A stretch of DNA of 28,794 nt from Bacteroidaceae bacterium (GTDB taxonomy: Bacteria; Bacteroidota; Bacteroidia; Bacteroidales; Bacteroidaceae). A program made the position numbers and the translations under genes. The notes below the pieces were generated by a model that saw nothing but the letters and a program-made list of their open reading frames with translations, was not told the DNA's origin and searched no databases. The DNA lies in contig CAAGNV010000012.1 of the NCBI GenBank assembly GCA_900771425.1, forward strand, positions 1-28,794, written 5' to 3'. The stretch's first letter is position 1, and the number at the start of each line of letters is the position of its first letter. Shown piece after piece: positions 14,334 through 23,393 of this stretch.

Positions 14334-15046
14334 TGCCCATGCGTCAGACCCTTCGATACATATTGGCCGTGTGCCTCTCGGCTGCCACGTACGCTGCCAG
14401 CGCACAGGTCGGCGAACATCGCTGCGACTTTGCCGTCGGAGTCAATGGCGGCGTGACCATGAACACCATGAACTTCCAGCCCACCATCAAGCAGTCGCAG
14501 GCCGTTTCGCCCTCATTCGGCCTTACTGCCCGATACATCTGCGAGAAGTACTTCACCACGATATGCGGAGTACAACTCGAAGTCAACTATGCCAACCTCG
14601 GGTGGAAAGAACAGATCGAGGACGGAAGCGGCAACACTTACAAGCGAAACCACTCATACGTACAGGTGCCTATGCTCATGCAGATGGGATGGGGATACGA
14701 GCAGAGAGGATGCAAGTTCCTCTTCGAAGCAGGTCCGCAGATAGGCTACAACTTCAGCACGAGCGAAGACTACGGAGGCGGCACGTGGGACACGTCGCAC
14801 CGCCCGAACAACGTAGTACAGCAGTACGGCATGGACGTTGACAACAAGTTCGACTACGGCATCACAGGCGGCTTGGGGGTAGAACTCTCGACCGGCATAG
14901 GGCACTTCATGCTCGAAGCCCGATACTACTACGGACTGGCCGACGTATTTAGCAACAGCAAGAAGGCAGTGTTCGCACGATCTGCCAACCAAACCATATC
15001 GGCACGAGTGACTTATCTGTTCGACATAGTAAAGACAAAACGATAA
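14333..15046 (+). CDS. PorT-family outer membrane beta-barrel protein
   Basis: The 237-aa product has a signal peptide (about 1-24, ending YAASAQ). The remainder is alternating hydrophobic/polar strands typical of the PF13568-type barrel: FAVGVNGGVTMNTMNF, PSFGLTARYICEKYFTTICGVQLEVNYANLGWKE, FLFEAGPQIGYNFS and FDYGITGGLGVELSTGIGHFMLEARYYYGLADVF. It ends on a strand, ISARVTYLFDIV. PorT-like proteins sit in the outer membrane; some contribute to secretion systems, but most have no assigned role. The ATG overlaps the preceding stop (TAATG). Alternatively the ATG 6 bases on (MRQTLRY) could be used. Pairing with a LysM protein suggests a module bridging cell wall and outer membrane. Confidence 0.85.
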   Translation: MPMRQTLRYILAVCLSAATYAASAQVGEHRCDFAVGVNGGVTMNTMNFQPTIKQSQAVSPSFGLTARYICEKYFTTICGVQLEVNYANLGWKEQIEDGSGNTYKRNHSYVQVPMLMQMGWGYEQRGCKFLFEAGPQIGYNFSTSEDYGGGTWDTSHRPNNVVQQYGMDVDNKFDYGITGGLGVELSTGIGHFMLEARYYYGLADVFSNSKKAVFARSANQTISARVTYLFDIVKTKR

Positions 15047-15067
15047 GCGCAGGCGACCGGCAGTTAG

Positions 15068-15157
15068 GCTAATGGCTAATGGCTAATGGCAAATGGCTCT
15101 CCACTAAACAACCAAACAACTAAACAACCAAACAACTAAACAACTAAACAACTAACC
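15068..15157 (+). repeat. GCTAATG heptamers followed by AACTAAAC octamers
   Basis: Three GCTAATG units and one GCAAATG (15068-15095) are followed, after a 7-base gap, by seven 8-mers alternating between AACCAAAC and AACTAAAC (15103-15157). The array ends 8 bases before the GH43 ATG, so the whole leader of that gene is repeat. Confidence 0.85.
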
Positions 15158-15165
15158 CACTCCTT

Positions 15166-17088
15166 ATGAAACGAATATCCTTAACATCATTGGCTCTACT
15201 CTTCACCTTGATTGCAGGCGCACAGACTGACAAGGTGGCTTACCTCTTCACTTATTTCACAGGCAACGACCCGCAGAAAGAGCAGATTTGCTATGCCCTG
15301 AGCGACGACGGATACAACTGGACTCCCCTCAACAACGGCTCTCCCGTCATCATATCCGACACCGTGGCTTATACCGGATGCGTACGCGACCCACACATAC
15401 TGCGCTGTCAGGACGGCAAGACATTCTATATGGTTGCCACCGACATGAAGTCGAACCTCGGCTGGAGTTCCAACCGCGGCATGGTACTGATGAAGAGTAC
15501 CGACCTCGTCCATTGGTCGCATGCAACCATACATTTCCCAACCCGATTCCCAAAGACATGGCGTAACGTACAGCGCGTATGGGCGCCAGAGACAGTCTAT
15601 GACAACAAGACGGGCAAGTACATCGTATTCTATTCGCTTCTCTCCACTACGAACCGTTACGACAAGATATACTACAGTTATGCCAACGACGACTTCACCG
15701 ACATCAGCGAACCTCGTCTTCTCTTCGACGACGGACGTGCAGCCATCGACGGCGACATAGTATTTAACGATGCCGACGGGCTCTACCACCTCTTCTATAA
15801 GAGCGAGGCAGGCGGAGGCATCTTTCAGGCAACCACTAAGAGCATTACCCCCGAGGCAGGACATAAGGACGGAAGCCAATGGACGAAACTCCCCGACCGC
15901 GTCGAGGTAAGCAAGACTGCCGTCGAGGGTGTGGGCGTACAGAAGGCCATAGACGGTCAAAGCTGGATTGTCATGTACGACTGCTACTCGAGAGGCTTCT
16001 ACCAATTCTGCAAGAGTACAGACCTCAAGACCTTCACGTTCGTACAAGATACCAAGACCGAAGGCGTGTTTACCCCTCGTCACGGTACCATCATACCAAT
16101 TACTCAAGCAGAGAAGGACAGACTTCTCAAGGAATTTCCTTCGACTCGCCAACCTATCCTCCCAGGATTCCATGCTGACCCCGAAGTGCTTTATAGCCAC
16201 AAGACGGGCAAGTACTACATCTACTCAACCACAGACGGCGTGCCAGGTTGGGGAGGCTGGCAGTTCAGCGTGTTCTCGTCAACCAACCTCATCGACTGGA
16301 CCGACGAAGGCGTGATGCTCGATGTAAAGTCCGACCAAGTCCGTTGGGCACGGGGCAATGCATGGGCTCCCGCTATCGAGGAGGTGAAGCAGAAGGACGG
16401 CTCGTACAAGTACTACTTCTACTTCAGTGCCGACGCAGGCAAACGCAAGGAGATAGGTGTGGCAGTGAGCGACTCCCCGACCGGCCCCTTCACCGACCTT
16501 GGACATCCTATCGTAAGCGACTCTCCTGTCGGCCACGGTCAGCAGATTGACGTCGACGTCTTCCGCGACCCACGTTCAGGCGACTGCTACCTTTATTGGG
16601 GCAATGGATACATGGCCGGAGCCAAGCTCAACAAGGACATGACGAGCATTGACGAGAGCACAATCACCGTTCTGACACCGAAGGGCGGTACACTGCGCGA
16701 CTATGCCTACCGCGAAGGCACCTATGTGATTTACCGCAAGGGTACATACTATTTCCTCTGGAGCGTGGACGACACGGGCAGTCCTAACTATCATGTGGCT
16801 TACGGCACCAGCAAAAATCCGCTCGGACCTATCGAGGTGGCAGCCGAACCAATCGTCTTGAAGCAAGATCCCGACAATAAGATTTACGGCACGGCACACA
16901 ACTCCGTGCTCCAGTTACCTGGTAAAGACAAGTGGTACATAGTATATCATCGCATAAACAAGGACTATGTCAACGGCGAAGGCCCTGGCTATCATCGTGA
17001 GGTCTGTATTGACGAACTGACCTTCGACAAGAAAGGAAATATCGTTCCTGTAAAGCCAACCATCAACGGACCTGCACCGCTGAAGTAA
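15166..17088 (+). CDS. Secreted double GH43 glycoside hydrolase
   Basis: The 640-aa protein has a signal peptide (1-19, ending AGAQ) and two consecutive five-bladed GH43 domains. Domain 1 (about 22-320) shows VRDPHIL (D75, general base), AIDGDIVF (D195 or D197, pKa modulator) and VEGVGVQ (E254, probable acid). Domain 2 (about 330-635) shows PGFHADPEV (D338), QIDVDVF (D462 or D464) and YREGTYV (E517). GH43 enzymes are arabinofuranosidases, xylosidases and related exo-enzymes on plant cell-wall glycans. Catalytic residues look intact in both halves, so it may attack two linkages. There is no SusC/SusD pair nearby. The exported protein encoded next (29-base gap) is likely its partner. Substrate cannot be fixed from sequence alone. 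Confidence 0.9.
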   Translation: MKRISLTSLALLFTLIAGAQTDKVAYLFTYFTGNDPQKEQICYALSDDGYNWTPLNNGSPVIISDTVAYTGCVRDPHILRCQDGKTFYMVATDMKSNLGWSSNRGMVLMKSTDLVHWSHATIHFPTRFPKTWRNVQRVWAPETVYDNKTGKYIVFYSLLSTTNRYDKIYYSYANDDFTDISEPRLLFDDGRAAIDGDIVFNDADGLYHLFYKSEAGGGIFQATTKSITPEAGHKDGSQWTKLPDRVEVSKTAVEGVGVQKAIDGQSWIVMYDCYSRGFYQFCKSTDLKTFTFVQDTKTEGVFTPRHGTIIPITQAEKDRLLKEFPSTRQPILPGFHADPEVLYSHKTGKYYIYSTTDGVPGWGGWQFSVFSSTNLIDWTDEGVMLDVKSDQVRWARGNAWAPAIEEVKQKDGSYKYYFYFSADAGKRKEIGVAVSDSPTGPFTDLGHPIVSDSPVGHGQQIDVDVFRDPRSGDCYLYWGNGYMAGAKLNKDMTSIDESTITVLTPKGGTLRDYAYREGTYVIYRKGTYYFLWSVDDTGSPNYHVAYGTSKNPLGPIEVAAEPIVLKQDPDNKIYGTAHNSVLQLPGKDKWYIVYHRINKDYVNGEGPGYHREVCIDELTFDKKGNIVPVKPTINGPAPLK

Positions 17089-17117
17089 TTAATCATTCAT
17101 GACAAACAATAGACCAA

Positions 17118-19178
17118 GTGACAGTTAAGCGCTTCATATCCCTTTACATCTCGCTGACAATCTTTTCGCTCACAGTTTTTGCAGAGGACTATAACGGTTA
17201 TCTGCAGATGCTTGCTGACTTTACTCCTTATATATATAATAGCTACCTTGAGCTCGACACGACTAACTCCATAGGTGAACCTCTGGCTACCTTCAAGGGA
17301 GAGAACACGCAGGGAGACAACGAACAAGGCGTACGCCACAATGCCGACCTGTCGATGGTCAGTGCGTTCCTCTGCAAATATGCCCGCGGCGAAGTGAAGT
17401 TGCCTAAGGGTATCAGTTGGAAGAACTTGGAGCAGATGGCTATGCGTACGCTCGTCTATGCCTATTCCACCCATAAGGCCAACCGACTCTATCCGTGCAA
17501 GAACGGGCGCTACTGGGGTTCCGTCGGCAATCGGAACCACTCGTGGGAGTCATCGCTGTGGACCATGTCGGTGGCTTATTCCGCTTTCTTCCAGTGGAAC
17601 AAGCTCTCGGCCGAACAACGCCAATATGTCTATCAGATGCTCCGTGCCGAATGTCATTACGAACTTGAACGCACCATTCCGACAGGTTTCGCCGGTGATA
17701 CCAAGGCAGAGGAGAACGGATGGGAGTGCAACGTGCTGGCCGTGACGCTGGCTTTGTTCCCTGACGACCCCCTTGCGCCGAAGTGGTTTGAGCGTCTGCG
17801 CGAGTTCGCAATCAATTCGTATTCACATCCTTCCGACCGTGACGACCATACCGTCATCGACCCCGACTATGACCGCAAGACCGTAGCCGACCTCTTCCGT
17901 GGGGCAAATCTCTATGACGACTATACCCTGCAGAACCATAATTACTTCCATACAAGCTATCAGAACGTAGTCATTCAGGAACTTGGCGAGGCTGCCCTTG
18001 CCTTGAAACTCATACAGACGGAACTGCACAGGAAGGAGCGCTGGCACACTAATGCACTGATGCATAACTGCGAAAAGGTTGAGCGTGAAGTGCTCAACTG
18101 GCTAGCCCTGCCCGACGGCGAACTGGCTATGCCTAACGGAAACGACTGGAGCCTCTTCCTCTACGACCAACTCACGTCCTATTCAACGATGGCTTGTTTC
18201 CTCCGCGATGCCGATGCGCTTATGCTCGAGCAGAGTGCCGCAACCCAAATACGCAACCGACAGAAGACTACGACCGACGGCTCATGGCTGCTCCGTCCCG
18301 ACGTTGGGGCACGACGTATGGGCGTCGAGGCTCATCGTGTGATGATGGCATGGCTCATGCATCATGCCGTGCCGACCGATGGCATGACTGCAAGTACGTG
18401 GACCGACTTTGCCCGACGTCACCGTGGCATGAAGATGTTGAAAGACCAGGACGTGGTACGTGTGCTGACAGACCGATACTTTGCATGCTTCTCTTGGAGC
18501 AAGGGACTACGGAGCAATACGGGATATTTCGCTCCGATACTGCCCACCAACAACAATATGATTGTGCCTTTCCGTCAAGGCGGTACGGGCAACTTGCTTG
18601 GCTGGTACGAGGTCGAGGGATGCAAGACCAATGCCACGGACGTGGAGCATCGGATTGATTCGGTCGGCGGCGGCATTGTGGGCAACGGCTTCCGCATAGA
18701 AACAGGCAGGGGGCGTGAGTATGTCATAAGCGGCCGGCTCCTGCTGAACGACTCGTCGTTGATGCAGTATTACTCCATCCGTTACCTCCGCGACCGCATT
18801 ATCCTACGTGACTCCGTAGTGGCAATGAAGGACGTGTCGGTCAAGAGCAACGTCTTCGGCACCCTTGCCGTATCGGTCGATCCGTTTACCCGCATGCAAC
18901 GGACCCTTGATTACGGAGTGGCATTCGGACATACGCAGAGTTCGGGCGAACCATTGCTGCGGATGAAGACCGACGCACTCACCGTCGATAGCGTCCTTAC
19001 TATTCGCTCATCGCAAGCGGACGTGATGGCGTTCGGAACCGTACGTAATGTCAATAGCGTACGGACTACTTTGCTGCATCCTGCGTATAACACAGAACCG
19101 CGCACCTTCCGTCGGGGCGAACTCGTAGATAAACACACCATCGAATACATTATCAAGAGCGAAGAAACACGAAGATGA
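17118..19178 (+). CDS. Secreted toroid-like protein, putative polysaccharide-degrading enzyme
   Basis: The 686-aa frame must start at GTG (17118); the nearby ATG at 17099 stops after four codons. A signal peptide (about 1-23, ending TVFAED) shows export. Residues about 25-430 are helix-rich with Trp/Tyr/His-rich motifs. NHNYFHTSYQN (273-283) and MPNGNDW (338-344) resemble the active-site groove of (alpha/alpha) toroid polysaccharide lyases and hydrolases. The remainder (about 430-686) is strand-rich, like the beta-sandwich that follows the toroid in heparinase-type lyases. I cannot name a CAZy family. The adjacent double GH43 gene suggests a joint role in plant or host glycan breakdown. Its stop overlaps the helicase ATG (ATGA). 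Confidence 0.72.
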   Translation: MTVKRFISLYISLTIFSLTVFAEDYNGYLQMLADFTPYIYNSYLELDTTNSIGEPLATFKGENTQGDNEQGVRHNADLSMVSAFLCKYARGEVKLPKGISWKNLEQMAMRTLVYAYSTHKANRLYPCKNGRYWGSVGNRNHSWESSLWTMSVAYSAFFQWNKLSAEQRQYVYQMLRAECHYELERTIPTGFAGDTKAEENGWECNVLAVTLALFPDDPLAPKWFERLREFAINSYSHPSDRDDHTVIDPDYDRKTVADLFRGANLYDDYTLQNHNYFHTSYQNVVIQELGEAALALKLIQTELHRKERWHTNALMHNCEKVEREVLNWLALPDGELAMPNGNDWSLFLYDQLTSYSTMACFLRDADALMLEQSAATQIRNRQKTTTDGSWLLRPDVGARRMGVEAHRVMMAWLMHHAVPTDGMTASTWTDFARRHRGMKMLKDQDVVRVLTDRYFACFSWSKGLRSNTGYFAPILPTNNNMIVPFRQGGTGNLLGWYEVEGCKTNATDVEHRIDSVGGGIVGNGFRIETGRGREYVISGRLLLNDSSLMQYYSIRYLRDRIILRDSVVAMKDVSVKSNVFGTLAVSVDPFTRMQRTLDYGVAFGHTQSSGEPLLRMKTDALTVDSVLTIRSSQADVMAFGTVRNVNSVRTTLLHPAYNTEPRTFRRGELVDKHTIEYIIKSEETRR

Positions 19179-21358
19179 CCAATCCCGAACTTGAACTTGC
19201 TTGGCAATACATAGCCAATACCGATAAGAGTGTCTTCCTGACAGGAAAGGCCGGAACCGGCAAGACAACCTTCCTCCGTCGTATACAGGAACTGTCGCCT
19301 AAGCGCAAGATAGTGGTCGCACCTACTGGCGTGGCTGCCATCAATGCCCACGGAGTGACCATCCACTCGCAGTTCCAACTGCCCCTCGCGCCATATATAC
19401 CAGGCACGACGATAGGCGAAGACACTACCAAGCACTACAGGGTAAGCAAGGAAAAGAAGGAGATACTCCGTACGCTTGACCTACTCGTCATCGACGAAAT
19501 CTCGATGGTGCGCTGCGACATTATGGATGCCATCGACAACGTGCTCCGCAAATACCGCCGCCACGACCTACCGTTCGGAGGAGTACAGCTCTTGCTCATA
19601 GGCGACCTCCAGCAGTTAGCTCCCGTGGCGGTAGAGAAGGAATGGGCACTGCTCCGGCAATACTACGACACGCCATACTTCTTCAGCAGCAAGGCATTGC
19701 AGCAGATTTCATACGTCACCATCGAGCTCCGTCAGGTCTATCGACAGACTGATTCACGCTTCATTGAACTCCTCAACAAGATACGCGAAGACCGACTCGA
19801 CACCACTGCGCTCAGCCTCCTGAACAGTCGGGTAGGCACACCGCAGCAGACACCTGCCGGCGGGACTGAAGCCATACGCCTGACCACACACAACCTCATG
19901 GCACAGCGGTACAACGACGACAGACTCGCTGCCCTCAGCGCCCAGACACACACCTTCGAGGCAACCGTTACCGACAACTTCCCCGAGACTTCATTTCCAG
20001 CCGACCGAATCCTGACATTGAAAGTCGGGGCACAGGTCATGTTCATCAGAAACGATACCCTCAGCGGCCGCCACCAGTACTATAACGGCAAGATTGGCAC
20101 CGTCATCGACATACAGGGGCGCGACGTCAAGGTAAAATGCGAAGAAGATGCCGAACCCATAAGCGTAAACAGGGAAACATGGGAAAACACAAGGTACGTG
20201 ATTGATGCCGACACAAAGGAGATACACGAAGAAGTCGAAGGCACGTTCAGCCAACTGCCTCTGCGCCTGGCATGGGCAATCACCGTACACAAGAGCCAGG
20301 GACTTACCTTCGACCGCGTAGTACTCGACATCAACTCATCCTTCGCCCACGGACAGGTCTATGTAGCCCTCAGCCGATGCCGCACCCTCGAAGGCCTCAC
20401 ACTGACAGCACCGCTCGCCACACGTTCCGTAATGACAGACCGACTCGTCAACAGCTTCACCGAGCGCGAACTACTCCGCTCCGTCGATGCCGCCGACCGA
20501 CTTCCGCAGTTACAGGACGAGTACTTCGTACGACTGATGGACGAACTCTTCGGATTCAGTCAGCTGAAGGAACAGATACAATATATCCATCGCATACTCC
20601 AGGAACACCTGTACCGCCATCACGACACACTCATAAAACAATACGAGGACATACTGCGACAGTTCGATGCCAATATCATTCAGGTAGCAGCAAAGTTCCG
20701 AACCCAATACACAACACTCGCATCGCAGACGCCGAACCCCTCAGAAAACGAAATGCTGCAGGACAGGATAGTCAAGGGAGCCACCTATTTCGAAGAGCAA
20801 CTCAACACCCTGATGCCCCAGCAGCTCAAAGACTCAAGGATAGACATCGCAAACAAAGCCGTCAGCAAACAATACAACGGAGCACTCGAGGCCGTCACAG
20901 GCACTTATGAAAACAAAGTAAAACTCCTTCGCCGTATCATACAACACGGTTTTACCATCACGACCTACCTCAACGACAAAGCCAGCCTCATGCTTGACGA
21001 CATCGAGACAAAGCCAGGAAAAACCACCGCAAAGTCAAGGAAAGAAAAGAAAACGAAGGCAGAGAAAGTCGATACGCGCGAAATTACCCTCAGGCTCCTG
21101 ACAGAAGGCAAGAGCGTGAAGGAGATAGCCCAACTGCGGAATTTGGGCACTGCAACCATCGAGAAACACCTCGCCGACCTCGTGGCACGTGGCACCATAA
21201 GAGTCGATGACTATGTCAGCAAAGACCACCAGGCACGCATCCGGCAGGAACTCCTCGCCCAGGGAATGGACGCACCGCTCGCCGCAATAAAGGAGATGTT
21301 ACCCTCTGACGTCACGTACTGCGACATACATATGGTCAAGGCAGACATCAGCCGATAG
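19175..21358 (+). CDS. PIF1/RecD2-like SF1B helicase with C-terminal HTH domain
   Basis: The 727-aa protein begins with an AAA/helicase core. Walker A is GKAGTGKTT (24-32), then APTGVAA, Walker B LLVIDEISMV (D107, E108) and GDLQQLAP. Later come RQVYRQ, a UvrD-C2-like segment AITVHKSQGLTFDRVVLDI, and VYVALSRCRTLEGL. Residues about 470-600 are helical. A winged or helix-turn-helix domain (about 625-690, TLRLLTEGKSVKEIAQLRNLG) resembles the HTH_40 domain found at the end of some RecQ helicases. Such proteins unwind DNA during repair and fork restart. The ATG overlaps the stop of the secreted enzyme gene by 4 bases, an odd coupling between an exported CAZyme and a DNA helicase. No terminator was seen directly after it. 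Confidence 0.9.
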   Translation: MTNPELELAWQYIANTDKSVFLTGKAGTGKTTFLRRIQELSPKRKIVVAPTGVAAINAHGVTIHSQFQLPLAPYIPGTTIGEDTTKHYRVSKEKKEILRTLDLLVIDEISMVRCDIMDAIDNVLRKYRRHDLPFGGVQLLLIGDLQQLAPVAVEKEWALLRQYYDTPYFFSSKALQQISYVTIELRQVYRQTDSRFIELLNKIREDRLDTTALSLLNSRVGTPQQTPAGGTEAIRLTTHNLMAQRYNDDRLAALSAQTHTFEATVTDNFPETSFPADRILTLKVGAQVMFIRNDTLSGRHQYYNGKIGTVIDIQGRDVKVKCEEDAEPISVNRETWENTRYVIDADTKEIHEEVEGTFSQLPLRLAWAITVHKSQGLTFDRVVLDINSSFAHGQVYVALSRCRTLEGLTLTAPLATRSVMTDRLVNSFTERELLRSVDAADRLPQLQDEYFVRLMDELFGFSQLKEQIQYIHRILQEHLYRHHDTLIKQYEDILRQFDANIIQVAAKFRTQYTTLASQTPNPSENEMLQDRIVKGATYFEEQLNTLMPQQLKDSRIDIANKAVSKQYNGALEAVTGTYENKVKLLRRIIQHGFTITTYLNDKASLMLDDIETKPGKTTAKSRKEKKTKAEKVDTREITLRLLTEGKSVKEIAQLRNLGTATIEKHLADLVARGTIRVDDYVSKDHQARIRQELLAQGMDAPLAAIKEMLPSDVTYCDIHMVKADISR

Positions 21359-21635
21359 CATTAAAGTAGCCATTAGCACTATCAGTCCCATTAGCCAATG
21401 GCAATAGCATTAAATGATACGATGTAATTAGCAGTCGGTCATGGTGTAAAACAGAACATGCATTTAGACGTCGCGGGCAGCATAATCGGGCAAAAGCCCA
21501 AGAAAAACACATGCCGAAAGCGACGCATTCCATAATAATTCGTATCTTTGCACCAATATTGGGTCATCAGTCCAAGGCTGCAAACCCGCAGGCAGAGAAA
21601 AAGGACCAACGCCCAAAACAACAAAACGCCCCCAA
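21359..21635 (+). other. Intergenic region with degenerate repeats and a promoter
   Basis: The first 60 bases carry scattered CCATTAGC/GCTAATGG words, the same family as the GCTAATG array at 15068 but not in regular tandem. A small hairpin GGGCAAAAGCCC follows at about 21488-21499 without a T tract. The -7 box TATCTTTG lies at 21543-21550, 85 bases before the next ATG. No gene was seen. Confidence 0.5.
21543..21550 (+). promoter_or_regulatory. -7 promoter box for the DUF1599-to-yifB gene run
   Basis: TATCTTTG matches TAnnTTTG. It is the last such box before the seven-gene rightward run, giving a leader of about 80 bases. Confidence 0.5.
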
Positions 21636-22187
21636 ATGGAAACATCAGATCAGTTCAAGCAAGAGATGCGCCGATGCCGCGAAGTATTCACCAAGAAACT
21701 CTACGACTACGGTCCCTCATGGCGCATTCTCCGTCCACAATCGGTGACCGACCAGATACTCATCAAGGCAAAGCGCATACGCAGCCTCGAAACGAAAGGT
21801 GTGTCGATGGTCGGCGAAGGCATCTATCCTGAGTTCCAGGCCATAGTCAACTACGGCATAGTCGGACTCATCCAGCTGCGTCTGGGATTTGTCGACACGG
21901 TTGACATGACCGCAGACGAGGCTATGAGCCATTACGACCGATTTGCCGAAGAAGCACTCCAGCTGATGCTCAGGAAGAACCACGACTACGACGAAGCATG
22001 GCGGTCAATGCGTGTCAGTTCATACACCGACTTCATACTCACGAAAATCAACCGGACAAAGGAAATCGAAGGGCACGATGGGAAAACCCTCGTGAGCGAA
22101 GGCATCGACGCCAACTACCTCGACATGATCAACTACTCCGTGTTCGGACTCATAAAACTAAGCGAAGCAGAAAGCGAAAAAGCATGA
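21636..22187 (+). CDS. DUF1599 domain protein with internal duplication
   Basis: The 183-aa cytosolic protein is a DUF1599 family member. It contains two clear tandem copies of one unit. The first is about residues 22-80, with YDYGPSWRILR, TDQILIKAKRI, VGEGI and IVNYGIVGLIQL. The second is about 116-178, with HDYDEAWRSMR, TDFILTKINRT, VSEGI and MINYSVFGLIKL. The family is linked in domain databases to nucleotide-modification contexts, but in Bacteroidetes it sits beside tpiA and has no proven function. The stop overlaps the next ATG (ATGA), so it is coupled to the DoxX-like gene. It is the first gene after the 21543 promoter box. Confidence 0.88.
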   Translation: METSDQFKQEMRRCREVFTKKLYDYGPSWRILRPQSVTDQILIKAKRIRSLETKGVSMVGEGIYPEFQAIVNYGIVGLIQLRLGFVDTVDMTADEAMSHYDRFAEEALQLMLRKNHDYDEAWRSMRVSSYTDFILTKINRTKEIEGHDGKTLVSEGIDANYLDMINYSVFGLIKLSEAESEKA

Positions 22188-23299
22188 GCAAGGCAAAAGA
22201 CATAGCACTGGACATATCGGTCAACCTCTGCCGATGCCTACTGGCTGCGACGCTGCTGTTCTCAGGGTTCGTCAAGGCCGACGATCCGCTGGGCATGCAG
22301 TACAAACTGCAAGACTACCTGGCGGCGTGGGGCATCAGTTTGCCCGACTTCGTGTCACTGCTTGCAGCAATAGGCATTGCAGCCTTTGAATTCATACTCG
22401 GAACATACCTTGCACTCGGACGCAGACGCAGGATGGCAAGCAGGACAGCATTCATATTCATGGTCCTGATGACGGCTCTCACCATATACATCGCCACCTA
22501 CAATCCAGTCACCGACTGCGGATGCTTCGGCGATGCCATCATACTGACAAACACACAGACATTGCTGAAAAACATAATACTGCTCGGGGCAGCAACAGTC
22601 GTCGCATCATACCCAATGCGCATGACGAGATTCCTGTCGCCAAAGACCGACTGGATGCTCACCACCACAGCAACCGTCGGAATACTGGCATTCGCAGCCT
22701 ACGCTCTCTACGCACTCCCACCTATCGACTTCCGTCCATACAAGGTCGGCACAAACCTTGCCGATGCAGTCGCGGGAGGAGCAGGACTGAAGTTCGACGT
22801 AACACTCGTGTACGAAAAAGACGGAAAGCAAATCGAACTGACACCTGACGAGCCCGACCCCGACTCCACATGGACATACGTCGAGACACGGCGCAAGGAA
22901 ATAGAAAACATAGAGAACAAACTCATCAACCTATACATAGAGGACGATGGCGAAGACATCACGACCGACATCATAACCCCATACGGAGACCTCTACCTGC
23001 TCATCGCACCCGACCTCAACAAAGCAGACCAAAGCGCCATCAGCCGCATAAACGAAATCTACGACTACACCAACGAACACGAAGGCATCGATTTCTATTG
23101 CATCACAGCCTCGTCAGCCGAAGACAAAGAAAAATGGATTGACTACACCGGAGCAGAATACATCATCTACGACTCCGAAGAACGTATGCTCAAGACCATC
23201 GTCAGAGCCAACCCCGGACTCGTTTACATACACGACGGCATCATAACCAAGAAATGGAGCAACTGGAATCTCCCGGAAACACTTCCATCAAAAGAATAG
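22184..23299 (+). CDS. BT_3928-type DoxX/MauE-like membrane protein
   Basis: An open frame extends upstream to 21998, but those residues overlap DUF1599 out of frame. The ATG at 22184 gives MSKAKDIALDISVNL and the typical start, 371 aa. Four N-terminal membrane helices lie at about 12-30, 50-75, 85-100 and 120-140, with DCGCFGDA between helices 3 and 4. The paired Cys is a hallmark of DoxX/MauE-like redox membrane proteins. A further helix at about 155-175 precedes a soluble domain (about 185-371) with a thioredoxin-like pattern (DLYLLIAPDL, YIIYDSEERMLKTIVRANPGLVYIHDG) but no CXXC. I recall the order DUF1599, this gene, tpiA, SPOR protein and folE from Bacteroides. A role in disulfide or quinone chemistry is inferred. 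Confidence 0.85.
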   Translation: MSKAKDIALDISVNLCRCLLAATLLFSGFVKADDPLGMQYKLQDYLAAWGISLPDFVSLLAAIGIAAFEFILGTYLALGRRRRMASRTAFIFMVLMTALTIYIATYNPVTDCGCFGDAIILTNTQTLLKNIILLGAATVVASYPMRMTRFLSPKTDWMLTTTATVGILAFAAYALYALPPIDFRPYKVGTNLADAVAGGAGLKFDVTLVYEKDGKQIELTPDEPDPDSTWTYVETRRKEIENIENKLINLYIEDDGEDITTDIITPYGDLYLLIAPDLNKADQSAISRINEIYDYTNEHEGIDFYCITASSAEDKEKWIDYTGAEYIIYDSEERMLKTIVRANPGLVYIHDGIITKKWSNWNLPETLPSKE

Positions 23300-23393
23300 G
23301 CGATAAGTCATACAACCGCTCCATTCGCCCCACCCTCTTACAGAACAAGTTTTCACAAACAACCATAACAACCAATTAAAAAACAAAAAAAAC

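Noticed and set aside
15196..16200. Long minus-strand ORF (334 codons) opposite the GH43 gene
   Set aside because: No recognisable motif; the plus strand encodes complete GH43 active sites over the same bases.
21998..22183. Upstream extension of the DoxX-like gene to 21998
   Set aside because: The extension is Arg/His-rich out-of-frame reading of DUF1599, and the ATGA overlap at 22184 gives the family N-terminus.
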